From contig CAYOFP010000011.1 of the NCBI GenBank assembly GCA_964403505.1, positions 1-61,059 on the forward strand: 61,059 nucleotides of DNA, read 5' to 3'. Position numbers and translations under genes: made by a program. Numbering within the stretch: the stretch's first letter is position 1; every line of letters starts with the position of its first letter. The notes beneath the pieces were generated by a model, which was not told the origin of the DNA, ran no database searches, and worked only from the letters and a program-made list of their open reading frames with translations. Shown one piece after another: positions 16,878 to 24,835 of the stretch. The DNA comes from CAKSEI01 sp964403505 (GTDB lineage Bacteria > Bacillota > Clostridia > Oscillospirales > CAG-272).

Positions 16878-17946
16878 GCTCGGTCTATATTTTCATGTGC
16901 CGTTTTGCATAAAAAAATGCGGATATTGCGATTTTTACTCGGTGAGCGATATGGAGCTCTCTCATCAATATGCTGAGCAGCTGATTGAGGATATATATGA
17001 AAGATCAGAGGATACAGGGGAGTATACTGTCGATACGATTTATTTCGGCGGCGGTACTCCCTCGCTTCTTTCCTGCTCGGATTTTGCAGAGATAACAAAA
17101 GCCCTGAATTATGCGTTTTATATTGAGAAGGGCGCTGAATTTACCGTTGAGGTAAACCCTGCGACGGTAGACCAAAGAAAAATAGATACATATTCGGAAT
17201 GCGGCGTAAACCGCATAAGCATCGGTATGCAGACGAGAAATGAGGAGGAACTCAAAAAAATCGGCAGGATACATACAAATGCCGATTTTGATCATACCTA
17301 TTGCGCCTTGCGTTCCTGCGGTATTGAAAATGTCAGCGTAGACGTAATGTATGCGCTTCCGGGGCAGAGTGTTGCGGCGCTCTCCGAGACGCTCGACTTC
17401 ATCATCTCCCTTTCACCTGAGCACGTATCATCCTATTGCTTAAAGCTTGAGCCGGGCACGCCCATGTACGATAGCGGAGTATTACTGCCCGATGAAGATA
17501 CCCAGTATGCCATGTATGAGCTTATGACAGATAAGCTCTCGTTTTCAGGCTATGAGCATTATGAGATCAGTAATTTTGCAAAAAGAGGATATGCGTCCCG
17601 TCATAATTTAAAATATTGGCAAATGGGTGAATATCTCGGCTTCGGTCCTGCTGCATATTCTTTTTTTGGCGGTAAAAGATACGGCTATGAACGTGATTTG
17701 GGAGGGTATTTGCACGGTGAGTGCGAGATGACTGATATCGATGCATTAGATGAAAAAACGTATAATTTTGAGCGTATAATGCTTGGTCTTCGCCTGTCAT
17801 CGGGCGTGCCGGTTTCTCTTCTTGACCGGACTAAGGTGCAAAAACTCGTAGACGAGGGCCTCGGCAGGATCAATGGCGATCAGTTTTCGCTCACGACAAA
17901 AGGATTTTTTGTAAATAATGAAATAATTTGTTATTTAACTGACTGA
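16870..17946 (+). CDS. hemW: HemW-like radical SAM heme chaperone
   Basis: A 358-residue radical SAM protein. The cluster motif is CIKKCGYC (Cys 12, 16, 19), preceded by YFHVPF and followed by DFYS, as in HemW and unlike the catalytic HemN. FGGGTPS and EVNPAT are family motifs, and MYALPGQ lies near 160. HemW is reported to carry heme to haem enzymes rather than to act as coproporphyrinogen oxidase. Whether this anaerobe makes heme is not shown in the window. The ATG overlaps the lepA stop region. No strong terminator is visible; CTGAAAA/TTTTCAG at 17943-17960 is weak. Confidence 0.9.
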   Translation: MNKLGLYFHVPFCIKKCGYCDFYSVSDMELSHQYAEQLIEDIYERSEDTGEYTVDTIYFGGGTPSLLSCSDFAEITKALNYAFYIEKGAEFTVEVNPATVDQRKIDTYSECGVNRISIGMQTRNEEELKKIGRIHTNADFDHTYCALRSCGIENVSVDVMYALPGQSVAALSETLDFIISLSPEHVSSYCLKLEPGTPMYDSGVLLPDEDTQYAMYELMTDKLSFSGYEHYEISNFAKRGYASRHNLKYWQMGEYLGFGPAAYSFFGGKRYGYERDLGGYLHGECEMTDIDALDEKTYNFERIMLGLRLSSGVPVSLLDRTKVQKLVDEGLGRINGDQFSLTTKGFFVNNEIICYLTD

Positions 17947-17990
17947 AAATTGACTTTTCAGGGAATACTTCCCATACCAATATTTGAGGG

Positions 17991-18019
17991 TTGATATCGT
18001 TCAATGTATATGTTACGAT
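17991..18019 (+). promoter_or_regulatory. Candidate promoter of the SleB-like gene
   Basis: TTGATA, 17 bases, TACGAT, 20 bases ahead of the ATG and 12 bases ahead of the SD AGGAGG. It fits sigma-A better than a forespore sigma-G promoter, for which I see no CATNNTA-type match at the right spacing. Confidence 0.5.
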
Positions 18020-18039
18020 ATTTACACAGGAGGTAAACC

Positions 18040-18861
18040 ATGAAAAGAAAAATAATTGTACTTACGGCGAGTTTGTTGACGTTTGCGGTGCTTGTCCTGT
18101 CGGCGATGGGTATATGTGCCGTTGAGATAGTTTTTGACGGTGTCACATTTTATAATGATGATAGCCTGCTGATCGACGGTGTGACATATGTTCCGCTGAG
18201 AAATTGCTTACAGACCAGGTTCGGATATGATGTCGGCTGGAATCAGAATACTAGTACGGCGTTTATCACGGCAGACGGGCTCGAGATATCCTGCCGGGTA
18301 GGGGATAGATATATCACAGCGAACGGCAGATACCTGTGGAATGACAGTCCGAATATAATAAAGGACGGCAAGATGTTCATCCCCCTGCGTACTCTCGCAA
18401 AGGCGCTTGGCGGTATTGTTAAATGGGACGCAAAGACCAAAACCGCTTACGTTGAGTTGGGAGGAGGTTTTATAAAAAATGCGGATTCGTTTTATAATAA
18501 AGACGAGTTGTATTGGCTTTCGAGGATAATCAATGCCGAGAGCGGCGTTGAGCCGTTAAGAGGGAAGATAGCAGTAGGTAACGTGGTTTTGAACCGTGTT
18601 AAAAGTGCCGATTTTCCAAATAATATAAAGGATGTTATTTTCGATAATAAATTCGGAGTGCAGTTCACTCCGACGTCCAACGGAACAATTTATAACGAGC
18701 CGAATGCTGAGAGTGTTGTTGCGGCGAAGATCTGCCTCGAGGGTTATACAGTCACTCAAAGTGCACTGTATTTCATAAATGATGCTCTTGCGACGAGTCA
18801 TTGGGTAAGCAACAATTGCGCATATGTTATGTCGATTGGCTCTCATGATTTTTACGCATAA
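18040..18861 (+). CDS. Secreted SleB/CwlJ-type cell-wall hydrolase with copper amine oxidase-like N domain
   Basis: A 273-residue protein. An N-terminal signal peptide (KRK then a hydrophobic run to about residue 28) is followed by a copper-amine-oxidase-like domain. That domain contains GVTYVPLRN and GKMFIPLRTLAKALGG, and in Clostridia it serves as a wall-binding or structural module rather than as an oxidase. From about residue 155 comes a Hydrolase_2 (SleB/CwlJ) domain with the catalytic-glutamate region LSRIINAESGVEPLRGK, then GNVVLNRV and the C-terminal SHDFYA. This domain is a lytic transglycosylase of spore cortex or wall. Given spo genes nearby, a role in germination or sporulation is likely. 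The SD AGGAGG is strong. Confidence 0.88.
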   Translation: MKRKIIVLTASLLTFAVLVLSAMGICAVEIVFDGVTFYNDDSLLIDGVTYVPLRNCLQTRFGYDVGWNQNTSTAFITADGLEISCRVGDRYITANGRYLWNDSPNIIKDGKMFIPLRTLAKALGGIVKWDAKTKTAYVELGGGFIKNADSFYNKDELYWLSRIINAESGVEPLRGKIAVGNVVLNRVKSADFPNNIKDVIFDNKFGVQFTPTSNGTIYNEPNAESVVAAKICLEGYTVTQSALYFINDALATSHWVSNNCAYVMSIGSHDFYA

Positions 18862-18865
18862 ATAT

Positions 18866-18896
18866 ACAGACGCTGATGAAATCAGCGTCTGTTTTA
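18866..18896. terminator. Terminator between convergent genes
   Basis: A perfect 12-bp stem (18866-18877 with 18881-18892) with a 3-base loop, followed by TTTT on the plus strand. It ends the SleB-like gene. The T-run on the minus side is weaker, so the envelope unit may also stop here but less efficiently. Confidence 0.85.
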
Positions 18897-18900
18897 CTGT

Positions 18901-21672
18901 TTACGGCAGTTTGTTCTCGTCAAGGATTGTGACCTTATATGAGAACGTCCAGTTGTCTTTGTCAAAGATATTTCTTTTTGCGCTTATCCATTTTGATGGT
19001 AAAAATTGATTTCCGTTGTTTTTGGACGTATCCCAATCGTGTGACCATATGATGATCTGATCATGCGCATATTTTTCCGAGTCGGTAATGAGCTTGCCCG
19101 TGAAGGGGTTGACAGGTGAATCGATCAGGTCTTTTGTTGCGATCGTCGGTACATCGGCGTTCGTCATGTATTCATCTGATGTTGTGAATCCTGTAGCGCC
19201 GAAGTCTTTAACCATCATCAGGGGATAGAACATTTCCATGTCTATTACTTCGCCCTGCTTGGTATCGGCCATCATCTCGTCCAGTTGCCTCAGGTCACGG
19301 CCGTGATCGGCTACGATAATTATCTTGGTGTTATCATAAACTCCGTTTTCGCGTAAATAGTCAAACCAATCGGCGAGCAGTAGCATAGCGGCCATATTTG
19401 ACTGATAGTGGGAGTAGTGATCCTGAGTTTCCATTTTGAGCGTAACGCCGTTTACAGTGAATCTGTTGGTGTGTTCGGCGTCGTATGCCGTGTTGTCTAC
19501 CGTTTCTGACGGCAGGTAATCAGGCTCGGTGAGAAGCATGATATCATGTGTCATGTCACTTGAGAAGAAAAGATATGTATTGGTATCGTCGTCAGATATC
19601 TGTGTCATTTTTGACATGTTTTTGAGTGCATTGTATGAATCGATAAAAGATTTTCTTATGCCCTCGGCTTTGTGTGCGTCTTCGTATATCTGCGAGGAGG
19701 AAGCTTCATCGTATAATGATCCGGCGTGGTTGTATGTGCCGTTGGCATATAATGTTGTCTGTAATGACAGCGGCATCGTTTTCATCAGGCTGAAACAGAA
19801 GAAATTTCGGTGGTTTTCCTCTATCGCTGCTTTTTGTGTATCGCTGTCAGTGAATTTACCTTTTGTAATATATGCGTTTACATCGGGGCAGTCGTCGAAG
19901 ATAGATAGATCAGGCACCCATGAGTAGTTTGCATATACAGGATCGCATACGGTAGACTTGTATCCGTTGTTGGCAAACAGGACGGGCAATACTTTGAGCG
20001 CCTCGTTTTGCTTTGAGGCGAGTGATTCGTTTGCGCGCTTGTTGATCTCGACCGGGGTATATTCATATCCGCCGAGCATAGCCGGCGTTCCTTGGTTTGT
20101 AGAAAGACCGTAGGATATCACATTTGAGTAATATGTGAATCCGTCAAATTTTTCTTTCAGTTCAGGCTTTTCGTTAAACAAATACGGGACGTATGAGCCC
20201 ATTGCACGGTCGAGCATGATCACCACGACGTTTTTGCCTTTTTTGCTTAGTGAAAAATGAGGATTATTCGATGAGTAACTGGTATCTAAAGCGGTAACGG
20301 AGGAGTTGATCTTAGCTATGTTTATGCACGACATCGCACCGAAAGCGATAACGGATATAAGCAACACAGACGATGCCGCTTTTTTGAATTTGAATACAAG
20401 CAGATACATAACCGCCGAGACTGCTATAATCACGCCGATGTTTATCGCCTGCTGTTTCAGGGTGAAGAACAATCCGCTCTCGAATTGCAGATACGATGTG
20501 ATAACGCCGAGATTGGTGCCGAAGAACATGTAGTTTACTAAGAATATGCCGCATATGACCCATATCAGCCTGTCAAAGACGACCTTTCCCGCAGGACTTG
20601 CGAGCCAATAGAATACTCTCAGCCATATAAGGAAAGTTCCTGCCGCCATGAGAAGTGAGTCGACTACATACCATGTCGGATGATGGAAGTATGACGGACT
20701 GACGAATTCAAGCGGCGATGAGGCGATCAGCGCTGACGGGATAAGTACACCGACGAGCACAGTAAGGAAAAGACATCCGAGAATAAATATTTTTTTGTTC
20801 GGATGTGCCTCTTTTGCCGTTTTGTTTTTGGCTATACGGGAGATCAGTGTCGCGACGATCGGTATGATCATGAGAATAGCACCGATACCGATAAGGAACA
20901 ACTTTTGTTTGAGAGTAGGCGATATATAGAATATCGAAGCGAATACAGTCGTGCAGAATCCGATAGCGAACGTTAATACAGCAATAACGGTTTTAGGATG
21001 CTTCAGCTTGTAGAAAATCGTTTTTACGAGAGAAAAAATATTATTCAGCGTCCAATAAAAGACTAGACCTGCCGGTGACTGATAAAGAAATACGAGAAAG
21101 AAAAGTGCCATTCCGTATAACTGTATTTTGGTTTTCAGGGGAAAACCGCGCAGGTAAAGAGCGCTCGATATGGCATTGATGAGCGTCATCAATATCGGGA
21201 GCAGGTTGATGGCGATACCGCCTATGATGAGCAGACCGTCCGGCTGCCCTAAATCAGTAATAGGACCGAATGATACGCCCTTCAGTATCTCAAGATGGGA
21301 AAGGAACTGATATGCCGCCATAAAAAATGGTATTTCAAGAAGCAGAGAGACAGAGCCCTTGAGAGCGTCTGTCGGCTTATAATGATTCTGCCTGTAATAT
21401 GTTTGCAGTATCATCATTTTTTCATCGCCGGAAAAGGCTTTTTTTATGTGCGCCACACCGTCGTGCAGGCGAGCCTCAACGTCCCTTGACTGTTCCTGCA
21501 TGGCATCGGCACGCCTGTACAGAGGCAGGACGAGGATATTCATTGTCAGGCTTAAGAAAATAATGCATATGCCGGGATGATCAATAAATCTGCTTGAGAT
21601 CTGAAAAATGAATTCAAAGAGCAGCTTCAGCGGACCGATCAGCAGGGTTTCTATCATGTTCCATATAGACAT
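18901..21672 (-). CDS. YidC-domain membrane protein fused to an alkaline-phosphatase-superfamily (LTA-synthase-like) domain
   Basis: A 923-residue fusion. Residues 1-230 match the Oxa1/YidC fold: a first helix, then GICIIFLSLTMNILVLPL, a charged cytoplasmic hairpin, SLLLEIPFFMAAYQFL and FYWTLNNIFSL. The position of the groove arginine of YidC/SpoIIIJ is Asn45 (TMNILVLPL). About seven further helices follow to residue 450. The C-terminal 450 residues look like a sulfatase/phosphoglycerol-transferase domain: VVVIMLDRAMGSY (metal-binding Asp), GLSTNQGTPAMLGGYEY (candidate Thr nucleophile) and IIIVADHGRD (Asp-His metal ligands). The likely role is transfer or removal of a phosphoryl-polyol on an envelope polymer. 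It starts 2 bases after the CDP-glycerol-transferase-like gene, with SD GGAG. The reaction is unproven. Confidence 0.8.
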   Translation of the reverse strand: MSIWNMIETLLIGPLKLLFEFIFQISSRFIDHPGICIIFLSLTMNILVLPLYRRADAMQEQSRDVEARLHDGVAHIKKAFSGDEKMMILQTYYRQNHYKPTDALKGSVSLLLEIPFFMAAYQFLSHLEILKGVSFGPITDLGQPDGLLIIGGIAINLLPILMTLINAISSALYLRGFPLKTKIQLYGMALFFLVFLYQSPAGLVFYWTLNNIFSLVKTIFYKLKHPKTVIAVLTFAIGFCTTVFASIFYISPTLKQKLFLIGIGAILMIIPIVATLISRIAKNKTAKEAHPNKKIFILGCLFLTVLVGVLIPSALIASSPLEFVSPSYFHHPTWYVVDSLLMAAGTFLIWLRVFYWLASPAGKVVFDRLIWVICGIFLVNYMFFGTNLGVITSYLQFESGLFFTLKQQAINIGVIIAVSAVMYLLVFKFKKAASSVLLISVIAFGAMSCINIAKINSSVTALDTSYSSNNPHFSLSKKGKNVVVIMLDRAMGSYVPYLFNEKPELKEKFDGFTYYSNVISYGLSTNQGTPAMLGGYEYTPVEINKRANESLASKQNEALKVLPVLFANNGYKSTVCDPVYANYSWVPDLSIFDDCPDVNAYITKGKFTDSDTQKAAIEENHRNFFCFSLMKTMPLSLQTTLYANGTYNHAGSLYDEASSSQIYEDAHKAEGIRKSFIDSYNALKNMSKMTQISDDDTNTYLFFSSDMTHDIMLLTEPDYLPSETVDNTAYDAEHTNRFTVNGVTLKMETQDHYSHYQSNMAAMLLLADWFDYLRENGVYDNTKIIIVADHGRDLRQLDEMMADTKQGEVIDMEMFYPLMMVKDFGATGFTTSDEYMTNADVPTIATKDLIDSPVNPFTGKLITDSEKYAHDQIIIWSHDWDTSKNNGNQFLPSKWISAKRNIFDKDNWTFSYKVTILDENKLP

Positions 21673-21674
21673 GT

Positions 21675-22910
21675 TTATTTCTCCGTTTCTTTTTTACTCA
21701 ATTCGTCGTATTTTTTTAGTAAATATTCTGTTGCACGTATTGCACCTTCTCCGGTATGCGCCCATGTTTCCTCTTTGACCGTGCGGCGGCCGAGGGCATA
21801 TTTGGGGTCGGTGATGCAGGTGTCGATGAGCTCCTTTAAGGATTCCATGTTCTCGTCCTTTAATTCACATCCGAGCATGGGAAGTGCCCTCGTTGTGAAA
21901 AGCGGAGTTTTCAGCCACCACGCATCATACGGATCGAGGTCGAATTTCGGATCGGTGTAAATAACCGGCTTGTCATATACGAGTGTGAAATCGAATATAA
22001 CGCCCGAAAAGTCGGATACGAGGATATCCGAGCGCCTGAGCACCTCGAAATTGTCACGGTCACGGTTCCACTCGAGTTGATTGCTTTCGGGATATGCCTT
22101 CATAAGCTTGTCTATCATTTCCTTTTCGGAGATAAATGACTGAGGGTGGGGACGTACGATGATGTGATATCCTGTCTTTAAAAGCACATCGATGATCTTT
22201 CCGCCGTATTTGCTGAAAAGAGCACTCTTTCCCCAGGAAGGTGCGAGCAGGACCGTGCGCTCATGCTCGGGTGCAGGGCCGCTTTTTTCTAAACGAAGTG
22301 CCATTTCATCCATATAGGGTATTCCTACCTGTACGAGCTCTTTTGGGGGCAGGGAACGCAGCTTTTCGAGATTTCTTATGTCATCCGCCTGGTATTCGCC
22401 CGAGAGCATGATCGCATCGTAGTAGTCTATGCCGAACATTCTGTATAGTGTGATATCGCTTGCGGCATGAGGTATGTGCACATAGTACTGTACATCGCGT
22501 GACCGTTTCCACTGGTAGACGTCGAGTCCCGGGGTCGTGGATAAAACGATTGCCGCATTCAGAAAGTTCAGGCGTGTAAAGAGCTTGTTCTCATTTTCGA
22601 TACACTCTGCCTTGATATGCTCGTAAGGGTTGCTAAGGGCAGGATCGTCAGGGGATTCGGTTATGTATAATACATCCTTTCCTCGTTTGTCAAGTTCACG
22701 GCAGATCGGCTCGAAGATGGACCAATACCTTTTATTGTCGGAAAAAATGACAAACGGCGTTTTTTTGTCGCTTATCTGAGCTTTGCCTCCGCTCAGCTTG
22801 AAATGCAGCTTGATAAATATCATTCGCAGGGAATAGATTCCAGCTCCTATAACGCTGATAAGTATCGTAAACAGCATACTTCCCGTTCCGGGATCGATAT
22901 ACAAATACAT
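21675..22910 (-). CDS. CDP-glycerol glycerophosphotransferase-like (TagB/TagF family) protein
   Basis: A 411-residue GT-B-fold protein. An N-terminal membrane helix (DPGTGSMLFTILISVIG, residues 7-25) anchors it at the inner face of the membrane. The C-terminal domain carries the family marks IIVRPHPQS (His-x-x-His-like base) and ILVSDFSGVIFDF followed by KPVIYTD, which bind the CDP-polyol. Such enzymes add glycerol- or ribitol-phosphate to wall teichoic acids or related glycans. It lies in a two-gene unit with the YidC-domain phosphatase-like protein, under a clear promoter. The donor and acceptor are not known, and no other teichoic-acid genes are in the window. Confidence 0.85.
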   Translation of the reverse strand: MYLYIDPGTGSMLFTILISVIGAGIYSLRMIFIKLHFKLSGGKAQISDKKTPFVIFSDNKRYWSIFEPICRELDKRGKDVLYITESPDDPALSNPYEHIKAECIENENKLFTRLNFLNAAIVLSTTPGLDVYQWKRSRDVQYYVHIPHAASDITLYRMFGIDYYDAIMLSGEYQADDIRNLEKLRSLPPKELVQVGIPYMDEMALRLEKSGPAPEHERTVLLAPSWGKSALFSKYGGKIIDVLLKTGYHIIVRPHPQSFISEKEMIDKLMKAYPESNQLEWNRDRDNFEVLRRSDILVSDFSGVIFDFTLVYDKPVIYTDPKFDLDPYDAWWLKTPLFTTRALPMLGCELKDENMESLKELIDTCITDPKYALGRRTVKEETWAHTGEGAIRATEYLLKKYDELSKKETEK

Positions 22911-22965
22911 GGTTAAATATTTCTCCTTTTCCTTTTTTACCCAAATTTATATAAATTTTTATTTT

Positions 22966-22994
22966 ATTATACAATATCTTCCTGAAAATATCAA
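22966..22994 (-). promoter_or_regulatory. Promoter of the two-gene envelope unit
   Basis: On the minus strand TTGATA (22994-22989), 17 bases, TATAAT (22971-22966). Its -35 box overlaps the stop codon of the GH13 gene, which separates this unit from the glycogen operon. No terminator for the glg transcript is visible here, so some read-through is likely. Confidence 0.88.
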
Positions 22995-24835
22995 CAGTTT
23001 GTATTCTTATAGATCCCACAACTCATGGGAGGGATGATTGCGTTTGATATTTCACCGGTGAGTAAATTAAAATATTTGCTTTTTTCGTCAAGGATATATT
23101 CTTTCTCCGAGCGGTTGACGCAAACGGTGATAGAACCGCGTCGGTATGATACAAAGTCGTGCTTGACTTTTAAAAACTCGATGATGCTGTCTTTAAAATC
23201 TGAGTTTTTCGTACGTATCTTTCCGATCTTGCGGTAAAAACCGAGTAATTCTTCGTCCTCGTTACCCCATGGGAAAAAACGTCGGTTAAACGGATCGTGA
23301 TACCCTTGTAAGCCGGCTTCATCACCGTAAAAAATGCACGGTACGCCCGGAAGCGTTGCGATCAGCGTATATGCGAGCATGAGGCGCTTTCTTCCTATAA
23401 TGAGCTGTTCTGCGTTCATTTTTTTGTGCGCCAATTCATCGCCGGAATAGCCGATGTCTTCATCGCCGCCTAACACGGTAAGGATCCTTTCGGTATCGTG
23501 TGTGCCGAGGAAATTCATGAGGTTGTCGCAGATGCATTTCGGGTAATTTGAGTATAGACTCAATATCGCACGCCGGAATGCCTCTCCGTCTCCGTATTTC
23601 ACAAAGCTGATAACGGCGCCTCTCCACGGGTAATTCATGACCGAATCAAGCTCGTGACCCCGTAAATATTTTCGGCGTTTTGAATATGCGATCTTGTTGG
23701 ACGCATCCTCCCATACCTCTCCGATAATGAGCGCATCGCTTTTTTCCCGCTTTGCCGCCTTTGTTATGTTTTCTAAAAATTCGTCCGGGAGCTCGTCTGC
23801 GACGTCAAGCCGCCAGCCGGATATTCCTTCCTTTATATAATGCGGTACAACGCCGCTCTCGCCGAAGATATACTCACGGAAACTTTTGCTTTCTTTGTTG
23901 ACGGTCGGCAGTATGTCGATCCCCCACCAGCATTTGTATTTATCACGGCTATGCTCAAATGTAAACCAGTCGGCATAGGGTGAGTGCTCGGAATGATATG
24001 CGCCGACGCTGTCGTATCTGCCGAATTTATTAAAGTACAGGCTGTCTGCACCCGTGTGATTGAAAACACCGTCGAGGATGATGTGGATCCCCCTCTGCTT
24101 TGCGGCACGGATCAGCGTGTCAAAAGCCTCTTTTCCGCCGAACATGGAGTCGATCTCCATATAGTTTCCGGTGTCGTACTTATGATTGGAATAGGCGTCG
24201 AAAATCGGACTCAGATAGATGCAGTTTACGCCGAGACTCTTGATGTAGTCAAGATTTTCGGTGATTCCGTATAGGTCTCCGCCGAAGAACATGTTGTTTT
24301 CGAGCGGCTCTCCCCGCCTTGCGGTGTATTGCGGAATGGCGCCCGGATCGTCGCACAGGATGGCATAGTCCTTGGGCGGGTATTTTCCGCTTTTGGCAAA
24401 ACGGTCGACGAATATGTGATATATGATGCCTCCGTGCAGCCATTTTGGCGGCTCGTAGCCGTCATCGTATACCGTGAGCTGAAAAGTATCGCTGCCATCG
24501 AGTTCGTTTTTTATAAAGTGTTCTCCCGATAGGTCACGGTAGGATATTTTATAAAAATATAACGCCTCTTTGCCTGTGGGCAATTTGATAGAATATGTAT
24601 CGCCTGCTTTGGCGTATTCATATGAAAAAGGAATATGCGACGTTTCGTTCGTATCGTCATCGACCATGACAGCGCAAAAGCCGTAAGCGCCGCTTCTCGG
24701 GTCGACGCTTACGGATAATGTTACATCTTCATTCCGCCTGAACGCACCGAAAAGGGAAACATCGTTTCCCTTTGTGCTTTTCGTTATTTGTATAGTGTTT
24801 TCGGCGATATAAGCCTTACTCTCGCAGATCTTCAT
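22991..24835 (-). CDS. GH13 alpha-glucan hydrolase (neopullulanase / maltodextrinase type)
   Basis: A 614-residue cytoplasmic enzyme with no signal peptide. An N-terminal beta-sandwich of about 125 residues precedes the (beta/alpha)8 barrel. All four GH13 regions are present: DGVFNHTG (I), GWRLDVADE with the Asp nucleophile (II), GEVWED with the Glu acid (III) and FLGTHDTER (IV). It should debranch or shorten maltodextrins released by GlgP. The ATG at 24835 shares a base with the glgP stop (TAATG). A longer frame that begins inside glgP is rejected. It is the last gene of the glg operon. Confidence 0.92.
   Translation of the reverse strand: MKICESKAYIAENTIQITKSTKGNDVSLFGAFRRNEDVTLSVSVDPRSGAYGFCAVMVDDDTNETSHIPFSYEYAKAGDTYSIKLPTGKEALYFYKISYRDLSGEHFIKNELDGSDTFQLTVYDDGYEPPKWLHGGIIYHIFVDRFAKSGKYPPKDYAILCDDPGAIPQYTARRGEPLENNMFFGGDLYGITENLDYIKSLGVNCIYLSPIFDAYSNHKYDTGNYMEIDSMFGGKEAFDTLIRAAKQRGIHIILDGVFNHTGADSLYFNKFGRYDSVGAYHSEHSPYADWFTFEHSRDKYKCWWGIDILPTVNKESKSFREYIFGESGVVPHYIKEGISGWRLDVADELPDEFLENITKAAKREKSDALIIGEVWEDASNKIAYSKRRKYLRGHELDSVMNYPWRGAVISFVKYGDGEAFRRAILSLYSNYPKCICDNLMNFLGTHDTERILTVLGGDEDIGYSGDELAHKKMNAEQLIIGRKRLMLAYTLIATLPGVPCIFYGDEAGLQGYHDPFNRRFFPWGNEDEELLGFYRKIGKIRTKNSDFKDSIIEFLKVKHDFVSYRRGSITVCVNRSEKEYILDEKSKYFNLLTGEISNAIIPPMSCGIYKNTNC

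Noticed and set aside
17943..17960. Terminator after hemW
   Set aside because: The stem is AT-rich and followed by GGGAATAC, not T; kept only as a note.
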